64,000 nt of DNA. It comes from Cyanophora paradoxa (taxonomy: Eukaryota > Glaucocystophyceae > Cyanophorales > Cyanophoraceae). The notes under the pieces are model-generated. The model did no database searches, was not told where the DNA came from, and worked only from the letters and a program-made list of their open reading frames with translations. The DNA is taken from assembly GCA_004431415.1 (NCBI GenBank), contig QPMI01000519.1:186001-250000 (forward strand). The letters are read 5' to 3'. Position numbers and translations under genes: made by a program. Below are positions 34,500 to 45,933 of the stretch, one piece after another; position 1 is the first letter of the stretch, and each line of letters begins with the position of its first letter.

Positions 34500-36968
34500 C
34501 TAGGCGCGGACGTGCTGGAAGACGATCTCGTGGTTCCCCTCGATCGTCGTGTTCGGCGGCGGCGGCCGCTGCGGAGGGTCGGGTAAGACGAAGACAGGAA
34601 GGCGGGAGGAGAGGAGGGGCGGGCCTGGGAGGGGGGTATGTTGAGCTGGAGCTTGGAGTTGACGACGAGGAGGGGGTTGACGGCGGCCATGACGTCCTCG
34701 TTGACCGAGATGCCGTCCAGGTACTGCTTGAGGATGGCGCGCAGGTCCTCGTTCTCCCGCTGCAGCCGCTCCTTCTCCCGGTCCATCGCCACCTTGTCCA
34801 GCAGCACCTGCCGGAGACGGGTTAGGCCGGGTCGCGCCGGCCCGGGCCGGGCGGCGCGCCTTGTTGTATCGCTTCATGAAGTTGTTGAGGTAGTCCCACT
34901 CGGCGATGGGCCGGCCCTTCTCGTCGGCGGCCGTCGCGTGCGCCGCGCGCTCCTTCTCGACCTCCTTGGAGATGGCGGGGCCCTCCCCGCCCGACCCCGA
35001 GCCCGAGCCCGAGGCGGAGGGGCCGGCGGCGCCCTCGATGGCGGCGGCCTTGAGCGCCGCCTTCTTCTCGGCCTCCACGGAGGAGCCGGCGGGGACGGCG
35101 GAGGAGGAGGAGGCGGCGGCGGGGCGCTCGAGGCCGAGCTGCTGGAGCGCCTGCTCCTCCTCCTCGTCCACGCTGCTCTTGTAGAAGGGCAGCACCTGCC
35201 CCCGGGGCCCGCCCGCCCCGCCGTCAGCCCCGCCCAGCTCGGCCCGGCCGGGGCCTCTGCCGGTGCACCTTCTCGCGCTCGGTCTCCATCTTGCGGTTGA
35301 GCTCGGCGAGCTTGATGATCTTCTCCGCCTGCGCCAGCCGCTCCTTCAGCTTCTTGATCGTGCTCCGCGCCTGCGGGCGAGCGCGCGGGCGGCGTCAGAG
35401 GGGGCGCCTCGGCCCGACGGGGCGGGGCCGGGGCCGGGGCGGGGGCCGGGGGCGGGCCGTGGTGGTGAGCTCGGTGAGGCGGCGGGCCTCGGCCTCGCGG
35501 AAGCGGTTCATCTTCGCCTTCAGCTCCTGGAAGTGCGCCGCGATCTGGCGGGAGGAGGCGGCGTCAGCGGCGCGCGGGGGCGGGCGGGAGGGGGGCGTGG
35601 AGGGCGGGCGCGCCTGGTCCTTCTCCTGCTCGAGCGCCCGGTTCCGCTCGTCGCACTCCCGCACGTTGTTCGCCGTCTTCATCTTCCAGTGCTGCGGCGC
35701 GCGGGGAGACTCAGGGCGGGAGGGGCGGCGGGGAGCTAAGGTCGCCCGCGGGGGCGGGCGGCGCCCGTCCCCCCCCGGCCCGGCCGCGGGGTGCGGGGCG
35801 CCCCGAGGGGGCGGACCTGGAGGGCGTCGTGGAGGCGCTGGAGCTTGCGCATGTTGGACTCGATGGTCTTGGCGCTCTCGCGGTCCTTGGTGGTGAGCTT
35901 CTTGAAGTCGTTGGTGCGCTGCTCGGTGTTGGCGACGTAGTTCTGGTGCGCCGACTCGAAGTGCCGCTCCAGCTCCTCGATCGTGCTCTCCAGCGTGATC
36001 CGCAGCACGTTGTACTCCTCCTGGTTCTTGTTCTTGATCTCCTCCCGCTGCGACTCGAACTCCTGCTCGCCCCGCCCCTCAGCCCCGGCCCGCCGGCGGG
36101 GCGCGGCGGCGCGGGGCGGGGCGGGGCGGCGGGGCGCGCCTGGCGCATCTCCTGCTCCTGCTCGTTGAACTCGGCCTCCATCGCCGCCATGATCTCCAGC
36201 AGCTCCTTCTTCTCCGCGTTGTGCTGCGCGATGATCTCCGCCCTGCGTCCCCCCGCGCCCCGCTCAGCCGCCGCGATGCGCGCCGCAGCCGCCGCCCCCG
36301 CGGGGCCCGCGCACCGCTCCTTCCCGAACTCCTCCTCCAGGATGGCGAGGTCCTTCTCGAACTCGTCCTGCAGCGCGCGCACGCGGCTCATCTGGAGCTG
36401 TATGAGCTCGTCCACGTTCTGCAGGTGCGACCGCAGCGCCCACTGGTACCTGCCCCGCGCGGTGAGCGTGGGCGGGCCGGCCGGGGCGGAGAGCGGGCGG
36501 CGGGGCGGGCGGGGGGGCGGGCGGCGGCGCACTGCTCCTCGGCATCGTCGAGGTCGCGGTCATACATGAGAATGATAGCGTCCTTCCGGTCAACTTCGCG
36601 CTCGTGGTTCTGGCTGTGGATCTCAATGTCCTTCTTCAGCTCGTCCACCTTCGCCTTCCGCATGATGCGGATCCAGGTTTGCTGGACCTTCATCATGTTC
36701 AGCTTTGCATAGCGCTCCTCCGCTAGCTGCTTTTCCTGCGCTCACACGCGGCCGGGGCCGCGAGGTGTTAGCTGCGGCGGCTTCGGGCGGGCGGGAGGGC
36801 GCCAGAGCCGACCCGTAGCCTCGCTCGCATCTTCTCCTCTTTCTCCCGCATCGCCTCCTCGTTCTTGTAGGCGTCCATCTCTAACCGAAGGCCCGCATCC
36901 TTGCCCTTCTTCTTGCCGCCTTTCTTCGCCTTCGCTCCGCCCTTGACTGCTTTGCCGACACGTGCCAT
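34500..36968 (-). CDS. DRC2: Dynein regulatory complex subunit 2 (CCDC65/DRC2)
   Basis: DRC2 is a coiled-coil core subunit of the nexin-dynein regulatory complex that links axonemal doublets and controls flagellar beating; with DRC1 it forms the complex base plate. From ATG 36968: a Lys/Gly-rich start [40 protein letters not shown], then [40 protein letters not shown] and [39 protein letters not shown], long heptad coils, and near the end [26 protein letters not shown] and [13 protein letters not shown], closing [16 protein letters not shown] at 34500. The QYLDGIS and NPL.VVN blocks are diagnostic of DRC2. About nine introns, several GC-rich. It is divergent from the copine gene with 307 bases between starts. 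With TTLL1 it shows the organism builds motile flagella. Confidence 0.92.
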
Positions 36969-37275
36969 CGCTCTGCCGGGCCGCCGCTGCCGAGTGCCGC
37001 TCTGGTTCGGTGCTTCCGCTTCGGGCTGCTTTCAAGTACCCCTGGCGTTGGGCCGAACTTCCCCCCGCCGGACGATTCGCGACAGCAGGCCCTCAGCGCT
37101 ACGCTCTACAGCCTTCTATAGCTCCACAGACGCGCTTGGTGCCGGACAGGAGCTTAGCTTCGGTGGCAAGCGTCTGTTGACCGGCGAGAGCGTCGCTTGC
37201 GACGGGCGTGAGCGTCCTGGCTCTGGGAGATACGCTGGAGTTCTTTGAGGCGCATTGGCCGCCTAGCGCCCGGCC
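36969..37275. promoter_or_regulatory. Probable bidirectional promoter, DRC2 and copine
   Basis: 307 bases separate the divergent start codons of DRC2 (-) and copine (+). No TATA box or clear motif is visible; the call rests on gene arrangement. Confidence 0.45.
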
Positions 37276-40200
37276 ATGGGCGAGCCCGAGAATCTGCCCA
37301 GCCGGGTGGAGCTCAACATCGCCTGCGCGCACCTGCCCAAGCTGGATGTGCTCAGCGAGAGCGACCCGTTCTGCGTCCTCTACATCAAGGACGCTATCTC
37401 GGGCTGGAAGGAGTATGACCGAAGTGCGCTCCCCGCGCGCCCGTCCTCGCGCTCGGCCGCTGACGCCGCTGCGCCCGCGCCGCAGCTGAGACCATAGAGT
37501 GCGTTGTCGGCCCTCGTCCCACTGCCCCGCCCCGCCGCTAACGCGCGCGCCCGCTCGGAACGCTCCCCTCGCGACCTCCGCAGCAACTGTGCGTTCCGCC
37601 CCGCGCCGCCGCGCCGCCGCTGACCGTGGGGGCACGGCGCAGGCCCGAACCCGTCGTTCGTGAAGCGGTTCGGGCTGGACTACTACTTCGAGGAGAACCA
37701 GGTGCGGCGCCGGGCGCCGGCCCCGGGGCGCGCCCCCCGCCCCGCACCCTCACGGGCCTCGGCGGCGGGGCAGCCGCTGCGGTTCGCGGTGTACGACCGG
37801 GACACGAAGTCGGAGGACCTCGCCCAGCACGACTTCATCGGCGAGATGGCGCGCCCCGCCCCGCCCCGCCCCCTCACCCGCCCAGCCGAGCCCCGCCCCG
37901 CGCCCCTCAGTCGCGCTTCGCCGTATAGCCGCGCCGCTTAGCCTCAAGCTAGCTGCGTGGCCCCGCGCGCCCGCCGCTAAGCCGCGCGGCGCCTCAGACG
38001 GGCTCTCGGCCGCGCGCCGGCTGAGAGCGCGCGCCTCGAGCGCAGACGTGCGTGCTCTCGGAGATCGTGACGGCGCGGGGCCAGACCATCACCCGGCCCC
38101 TCCGGTGCCCGGCAACCCGCCCCGCCCCCCGCCCGTGCCGCCGCTGAGCTTCAGCGGGGGGCAGGGACGCGGCGCACCCGGGGCGGGCGGGGGGTACGAT
38201 CACGGTGGCCTCGGAGGAGGTGCGCGCCTCCAAGGAGGTCGCCACGTGCGTTCGTTCGTTCTTGCCCGGAGCGCCCGAGCGAGACGGCCCCGCCGCTGGC
38301 CACCTCGGCCGAGGCTGGCTGGAGCTGAGGGGCGCGCCCCCCCACCCCCTCCCGCAGCTTCCAGCTCTCGATCTCGAAGGCGCCCACGGGGGGCGGCCGT
38401 GCGCCCTCCCCATCCGCCCCTCCTCCCCATCCCGCCCGACGCCCCCCCGACGCGCCCCTCGCCCCATGCAGTGTTCGGGGGGTGCATGAGCGGCGGGCCG
38501 CGCGAGTTCTTCCTCTCCATCGCCCGCGCCAAGGAGGGCGGCTCCTTCGCCACCGTCTACCGCTCCGAGGTCGCCCGCGTGCGTCCACCCCCGCGCCCCC
38601 CTCCATCCTCCCTCTCTTCTCCTTCTTCTGCTGAGCCCTTTCCCCAGGGCGAGAAGGGCGTGCTGGTCTTCAAGTCATTCGACATCGACGTGCAGCGGTC
38701 CGCCCGCCCCGCGCATACCCAATCCCCGCTGCTTCGCTGCCTTCCCCGCCTCACGGGCTCCCCGCAGGCTGTGCATGGGGGACGCGAACCACCCGCTCAC
38801 CATCGAGCTCTTCCGGCACCGCGCTGACGGGGCCCACTCCTGCGTCGCCCGCGCCGAGGCCCGCCCCGCCCCCTCCACCCGCCCTCTTCTCCTCGCCGAA
38901 GCTGAGCCGCCTGGGCAGGCGAGCTACGGGCAGCTGAGGCGGCCCGGGGCGCGGGTCAAGTTCCACGCGCCGGGCCCCGCCTCGTCGCGGACGGCCCTGG
39001 GCAAGCCCCTCGCCACCGAGCTCTCCGTCGACAAGGCCCTCGTCACCACCCAGGACAGGTCCGCGGAGGAGGCTCTACCCCGCCCGGGCTCCACCCGCTC
39101 ACCCCGCGCACCCCGCCAGCTTCATCGACTACGTGGTGGGCGGCTGCGAGATATCCCTCATCGCCGCCATCGACTTCACCTCCTCAAACGGGTGCCGTGT
39201 CCCCGCCCCACCGTGTGGGCCAGTCGATCGCACCGCCCAATTCTCTCGCCCCCGCCCCGCAGGATGCCGACGCACCCGGACAGCCTGCACTATTTGGGGG
39301 CGGGGGCCGAGTTCACCAGCAACCCCAACGAGTACATGGCGCGCCCGTACCCCCTCCCGCCTCTCTCCTCGTACCCCCCCTGACTTCTCTCCCCGCCTTG
39401 CTCCCACAGAAAGCGATCCTGAGCGTGGGCGAAATATTAGCGTACTACACCCACGACCGGTCCTTCGCTGTGCGTACCCTCCGCTTCCTCCCCTCCTCCG
39501 GGCCAATGCTCAGCGGGGGTACAGGCGTACGGGTTCGGGGCGAAGCTCCCGCCGGACTGGCAGGTCTCCCACTGCTGGGCCCTCAACGGGGACGAGTCCA
39601 ACGTGCGCCCTCCCCCACTGCCGCGCTCCCCGCTTTCTCCTCACCGCGTACCCCCCAGCCGTTCGTGAAGGACGTGGCGGGGGTGATCGAGGCGTACGTG
39701 AGCACGCTGCGGGTCGTCCGCCTCCACGGGCCCACCATCTTCTCCCAGGCCGGCCCCCCGCCCCGCCCCGCCCCGCTCCGGCCCCGGCCCGCGGCGCGCC
39801 TCGCGCTGACCGTGCGGGGGCGGCAGGTGGTGCGCAAGGCGGCGGACCTCGCGGCCAAGGCCGCCTCCAACTTCACCCAGCAGAAGCAGGCCCGCCCCGC
39901 CTCGCCCGGAGCGCCTCCGCCGGGGCCCCTCGCCCTCTCACGCCGCCCGCGCAGCTGTATTACATGCTCCTCGTGATCACCGACGGCGTCATCAACGGTG
40001 CGCGCCCCCGCCCGCCCGGCCCCGCCCGCCGGCCCCGCCCCTGAGCCTGGTTCGCGACGGCAGACATGGAGGCGACGGTGGCGGAGATCGTCCGCGCCTC
40101 CGACGTGCGCCCCGCCCCCTCCCCCCCACGGCCCAGCGGCCCCCCTCCGAACCCCCCCCCCCCCCCCCCCCCCCCTCCCCGCGCAGCTGCCGCTCTCGGT

Positions 40201-41678
40201 GGTGATCGTGGGCGTCGGCGACGCCGACTTCACATACAGCGCGCCCCCGCCCCGGCTCCCCGCCCTCCAGCCCCCCCCTGACGCCGCCGGCAGTGCGGAC
40301 GCTGGACGCGGACGACGTGCCGCTGCAGTCGAACGGGCGGACCATGCAGCGCGACATCGTGCAGGTGGGAGGGCGCCCCCCGCGCCGCCCGGGCGCCCGG
40401 CTGAGCCGCCCCCGCCGGCTGGGGCAGTTCGTGCCGTACCGGGACTTTAAGGAGCTCCACTACTCCCGCCTCGCCAAGGAGACCCTCGCCGAGATCCCCG
40501 ACCAGGTCCCACCCGCCCCCGCCCCGTCCCCGGCTGCAGCTTTAGAGTGGCGAAGACGGGGGGCCCGCCGGCTCACCCCTCCCCGGGCCCCGCCCCGCCG
40601 CGCAGTTCCTCTCCTACGTGCGCAAGAAGGGGATCCGGGCGAACGCGCCGCGGGCGCCGGCCCCCGCGCCCCGGCCGGACCCGGGCCTCTCGCAGACGGC
40701 CGGCTCCCTCAAGGCCCAGCTGGAGGCCGCCCGCGCCGAGATCGCCGAGGAGGTCGCCGCCGGCGCCTCCGCCTCCGCCAGCGCCGCGCACGTCTCCGTC
40801 TCCTCCCTCCCCCGCACCGCCTCCGTCTCCGCCGCCGCCTCCGGCGCCGCCTCCTCCTCCGTCCGCGTCGCCCGCACGACCTCGAGCGCCGCGCACCGCT
40901 CCCCGCTCCACCAGGCCGCCGCCGCCCTCGCCGCCGGCGGCTCCTTCTCCGCCGGCCGCCCGCCCGCCCCCGCCCACCCCGCCGCCCCCGGCTCCGTCCG
41001 CTCCCTCCCTGGGACCGTCCAGGAGGCGGCAGAGGAGCCGGAGCCGCCGCCGGGCGGGGAGGGGCACGCCTCGGGCTCAGGGGCCGCCTCGGGTCGTGGG
41101 GGGCGCCCCCGAGGGCGAGGGCCACGTGCTGCGCTCCCTCGCCGCCGCCCGGGGCGCCCCCGGCCCCGGCTCCCGCACCGCCTCCGCCGCCCCGGCCTCC
41201 AGCGCAGCGCCTCCCTCGCCTCTTCGGCCGCCGGCGGCGGGGGCGGGGGCGGGGGCGGGGGCGGGGGCGGGGGGGCGCCCCTCGCGGGGCGGCTGGGCTC
41301 GATGGCGGGGAGCTTCCGGGGGGGCCCCGCGGGGGCGAGCGCCAACGCCTCCATCCGGTCCACCTCCGAGGACCGCCTCAACTGCAAGGCCCGCCCCCCG
41401 CGACTCCCCGCCGAGTGACGTGAGCCGCCTCCTTCGTCCGGCTGACGCGGGGCGGGGCACAGATCTGCATGGCGGCGGAGGTGAACCGGGTGCTGGTGCC
41501 CTGCCGCCACGCCTGCACCTGCGGCGCCTGCTGCGAGGTCCTGCTCGCCCAGGCGCGCCCCCCGCCCTGCCCGATACTTTCCCTTTGGCGAGCGCACGCC
41601 CCGCATGCGCAGAACGCGGCGCGGTGCCCGATCTGCAGGCAGCCCGTCTACACCTCCATGGAGCTCTTTATCTCCTGA
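37276..41678 (+). CDS. Copine (C2A-C2B-vWA) with C-terminal RING finger
   Basis: Copines bind phospholipids through two C2 domains in a Ca2+-dependent way and bind partners through a vWA-like domain. ATG 37276 gives C2A (VELNIACAHLPKLDVLSESD, PSFVKRFGLDYYFEENQ, FAVYDRDTKSEDLAQHDFIG). C2B has EFFLSIARAKEGG, GVLVFKSFDIDVQ and HPLTIELFRHR. The vWA part runs FIDYVVGGCEISLIAAIDFT, SLHYLGAGAEFTSNPNEYM, KAILSVGEI, AYGFGAKLPPDWQVSHCWAL, VIEAYVSTLRVVRLHGPTIF, LYYMLLVITDGVIND, LPLSVVIVGVGDADF and RTLDADDVPLQSNGR, IVQ then FVPYRDF. A Ser/Ala/Gly-rich linker (about 40620-41400) leads to a RING: CMAAEVNRVLVPCRHACTCG ... NAARCPICRQPV, stopping at 41678. The RING suggests E3 activity, as in plant RGLG proteins, but those lack C2 domains. 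About 18 introns, at least four GC-AG. Confidence 0.9.
40155..40173. repeat. Poly-C run in a copine intron
   Basis: About 19 consecutive C on the plus strand inside the intron between the DMEATVAEIVRASD and LPLSVVIVGVG exons. It forms the pyrimidine tract before the acceptor. Confidence 0.8.
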
Positions 41679-42333
41679 GGCCGCCCCGCCCCGCCCCACC
41701 CCCACGCGCCCCACGGCCCCCGCCCCACCCCACCACCGTCCACCGTGGCACCCCGTGAAAGCCTTCAAGCCGAGAGAGCGCTATAGCTAGCTATACAGTA
41801 GCGATTGCTGAAGGCTCCGGCCACCAGTACCCCGGCTGTGCGGCTGTGCCCCTACACGAGATCGGAGAGACAGTGATATGGTTTTTTTTTCCAGCGATTG
41901 ACGGCTTCCGAATTTCAGATACCCGGCTCGTGACCTCTGTAGGCTGTAGCGCTGCGGGCCTGCGGCCGGGCGCGCGCGGCGTCGCATCAGCCCGCGCCGC
42001 GTATTTGTAGCCGCCATCGCGTCGCAAAAGGAAGCCCCAGATCTAGACCCGCGGGCCGCAGGCCCGCAGCTCCCGCGCGCACCTGTTCCTTCCGAGCAAT
42101 CTCCGTCAACGTCGACGTCACAGCGTCCTAGTGAGACCGTTGAACAACCAAGTATACGTACGCGTGTCGACGGGCCTCGGCAAACGGCTCTGTGCACGCG
42201 TACGTGCACGTCACGGCTCGAGCTCCCTGCAGCTGTGCGCAGCTACAGCTGGCCATGGGGCTGTACGTGTGTCCTCAGATCGCAGATCGCCGATCGCTGA
42301 CGCACACTGCCCATTGATCGATCTACATGACCC
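41679..42333. other. Intergenic region, copine 3' flank and channel promoter
   Basis: No supported gene. There is a T9 run at about 41882 and several short palindromes (GTACGTACGCGT near 42153, CGTACGTGCACGTCACG near 42200, CAGATCGCAGATCGCCGATCG near 42279). Regulatory roles are not established. Confidence 0.5.
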
Positions 42334-43523
42334 ATGCCGCACGCGTCGGCTGTGCACGCTTCCGTGGCGCCCGCGCCGTCCTCGAGCTCGTCCGGATCCC
42401 CGGAGGATGTGTGTGACGCGGCCGGCCGCTCCTCCCTGCAGCCGCACCTGCCCTTCCAGAAGCGCCTTTCGAGGAGCCCGTCGCTCGCGCACCTGCGGGC
42501 CATCCTCCTCCAGCCGCGCCGCTGGTCCCGCGGCCTCGGCCTCTCCCGCCCGCGCCTTGGCCAGCGCTCCGCATCGGACCCAGACACGACCACCGACTCC
42601 GCTTCCGCCGCGGTCGGCGCCCGCGGCGCCCGCGGCATTCTTCGCTCGGTCCAACGCAGCATCGCCCCGCGCCAGCCCTACCGCGCCGTGTCCGCACCGG
42701 CCCTCCCGCCCCGCGCCCCCGCGGCCGCCCCTCCGCTCACGTGCGCGTGCATGCGCTGCACAGGTGGGAGTGCTCGGTCGCCCTCCTGACCCTCTACTAG
42801 TGCGCCGCCCCGCCGCGCGCCTCGGTGCCCACCCGACGCTGAGCCGCGCGCCCCGCCCCGCCCCTCTGCAGCGTCGTCGCCGCCCCCTTCGAGGTCGCCT
42901 TCAAGTACACCCACCTCCGCCCCCCCGGCCTCGTCGCCTGTGCGCCTCGACGTTCCAGCAATGAAACAGATTATAATTAGCCGCAAACTGATTCCATCCT
43001 ATTAATATTTCCGCAGGGGAGCTCGTCGTGGACTTCTGCCTCCTCGCCGACTGCCTCCTCCACCTCGTCGCCCCCTTCGAGGAGGCCGCCGGAGCCGCCG
43101 GGCAGGGCCCCGGCCCCGGCTCGGGCTCGGGCTCGGGCTCGCAAGTGGCAGTCGAGTACCGCGTGCACCGAATCGGTCCGACTTGCATCCCGATCCCGCC
43201 CTTCAACCCTTTCCTGAGCTGGAGCGCCCTCCCCGCCTGGCGCGCGCAGCCCTGCGCTATGGCCGCTCCTGGCTCGTTCCCGACCTCCTCTCCTCCATCC
43301 CCGTGCGCCCGGGGGCCGGGGCGCCGGGGGCGCCCCGCCCAGCGCGATCGCGAGGCCTCGAGCTCACGCGCGGCCCCCCCGCATCTCGCCGCGCGCAGGC
43401 CGATCTCATCGCCGACGCCGGCGCCGCCAAGGCCTTCCGGTATCCCCCCCCCCCCTTCCGCCCCCCCCCCCCCCTTCCGCCCCCTCCGCCCGTGGCCACC
43501 CTTCGACCTCCTCCTCCTCTTAC

Positions 43524-43569
<46 letters not shown>

Positions 43570-45892
43570 CCTTTCTCCCAGGTACCTGAAGGTGCTGAGG
43601 GTCCTGCGCCTGGCGCGCCTCCTCGAGACCGTCCGCGCCCACGGCCTCGTGCGCCCCGCCCCGGCCCCGGCCCCTCCCCCACGCCTTCCCCCCCCGCTCC
43701 CCCCAGCGCGCCCCGCGCAGCTCTCGAAGCTCGAGGCGCGGACGGGGCTGTACCCCGGGGCCGGCCGCTTTCTCGTGCTGGCAGCGGCCATCGGCCTCAT
43801 CGCCCACTTCTTCTGCTGCCTCCAGGTCCCGTCCGGGGGTTCTCTGGGCCAGACGAGGCCCGCAGCTCGGGTTCGAGCGAGGCTGACGGGCCCGCGCGCA
43901 GTTTTACGCGGCGACGTTCGAGGGGCCGGGGCACGTGGACCCCGACTCGTGGGTGGTGGCCCACGGCCTGCAGGACGCCCCCGTCTCCTCCCAGGCGCGC
44001 GCGCAGCCCGCAGCCTTGCACCGCCGCGCCGCCGCTGACGAGCGGGGGCGGGGGGTAGTATCTTATCTGCATCTACTGGGTGCTCACGACGCTGACGACC
44101 ACGGGCTACGGCGACATCGTCCCGGGTGCGTCGACCGAAACCACACATACCATACCCCCTGGCTGCCGCCGGGGCGGCGGCTGAGGTGCCGGCGGACTCT
44201 CGCGCAGGCTCGGACCGCGAGAAGGCCGTCACCCTCTTCATGTTCCTCGTGCGCGCTTGCTGGGGGAGGGGGGTGGCGTCCCGGCAGCGGGCGACGGTGC
44301 GGGGCGGGGGCGGGGCAGGTGGGCGCGGCGGTCTTCGCCTTCCTCGTCGGCTCCGTCACCAACCTCGCCGCCTCCCTCGACCGCCCCGTGCGCCCCCCGA
44401 GGCCCGACCCCTACCCTGCCTCGGCCCTTTTGTTTAGAACTGCAACCTTGAGAGAGCGCTCGCTCGCGCCCGCCCCGCACGGACCTCGCCGGGCACGTCC
44501 CGTGCCGAGCCTCGGCCGCTGACGCCCTCGGCGGGCCCGGGCAGGCGGCGGTGTACCGGGAGCGGCTGGACGCGCTCGCCGCCTTCCTCGCGTACCACCG
44601 CGTCCCGGGGGACCTCGCCCGCCGCATCCGCGCCTTCTACGAGCACTTCCTCGTCCGCCCCGCGCCCCCCGCCCTGGCCCTGGAGGTCCGCGGCTGACGG
44701 AGGGCTGGGGGCGGGGCGGGGCGGGGGGCAGCGGGGCTCGCTGGCGTTCAACGAGGGGGCGCTGCTGGGGGACCTCTCGCCGCCGCTGCGCACCGAGCTC
44801 GCCCTCTTCCGCCACAAGGAGCTCCTCCTCAAGGTCGTCCCAGAGGGCAGAGGGCAGGGGCTAGGCGCCCTAGGCCTCCAGGAGCGGCTAAAGCTCAGCG
44901 CAGCTCGCATTCGCTCCCGCCGACGCCTCCTGCCGCTCTCGCAGAGCGCGCTGTTCCGGAAGGTGGCCGACCGGCGCTTCCTCGAGCGCGTCGCAAGCCT
45001 CCTCCGCCGCGCCACCTTCGGGCCCGGCGACCAGGCCCGCCCCACTGCTCGGCCGCCTCTCCCCTCCGACCTCACTCCCACGCAGATCTTCTTCGCGGGG
45101 GAGCGCGGCACGGAGATGTTCTTCGTGGACCGGTCCGCCCGCCCCGGGCCCGCCGCGGCCGCCTAGCCCTCGATCCTAGAACCTCCCACAACGCCCTCGT
45201 GCTATCGCCTGGCTCTTCCACCGCTCGCGCTTGCTGAGGCGCTCGTTCGGCGGGGGCAGGGGCCGGGTGCGGATCGCGGTGGGCGAGGAGGCGGCGCCGC
45301 GCACCATCGCCGTCCTCGCCCCCGGCAACTTCCTCGGCGAGGTCCGCCCCGCCGCCCCCCGCGCATCTCGGGAAGGCCACGAATAGGAGCTTTCCCCTTG
45401 TCCACGGGCCTCCCACCCGCTTCTCTCTCGGCCGCGACCCTCCTTTCCGCCCCCCGCGGCGGCGCAGATCGCGGTGCTGACGGCGTCGGTCCGCACGGCG
45501 CACGCCATCGCCCTCGGGTTCTGCGGTGAGCGGGGCCGGGGCCGCCCCGGCCCCCCGCCCTCACCCCTCTTCCCGCGGGGCAGAGCTGTACGCGCTCTCG
45601 AAGGAGGACCTGGCGGGGGTCCTGCACGACTTCCCCCACGTCCAGGACATGTTCGCCGTGCGCCCCCTCCGAGCCCCCGTACGCGTCTCAAGTTGAAGCT
45701 AGTGCTTCCTCCCCGCTCCCTCCCCCCCAAGCTTCTCATGCTCGCGATGCGACCCTCACGCAATTATATTGCACCGTCCAACTGCGTGCCTGTGCACAGT
45801 GCGGCCGCGCTGAGGTCGGCGCGCAGGAGACTGCGATGCGGCGGCTGGCGGAGAACGCGGAGCGGGACAGGGCGCGCCTCCTCGAGGAGCAG

Positions 45893-45933
<41 letters not shown>

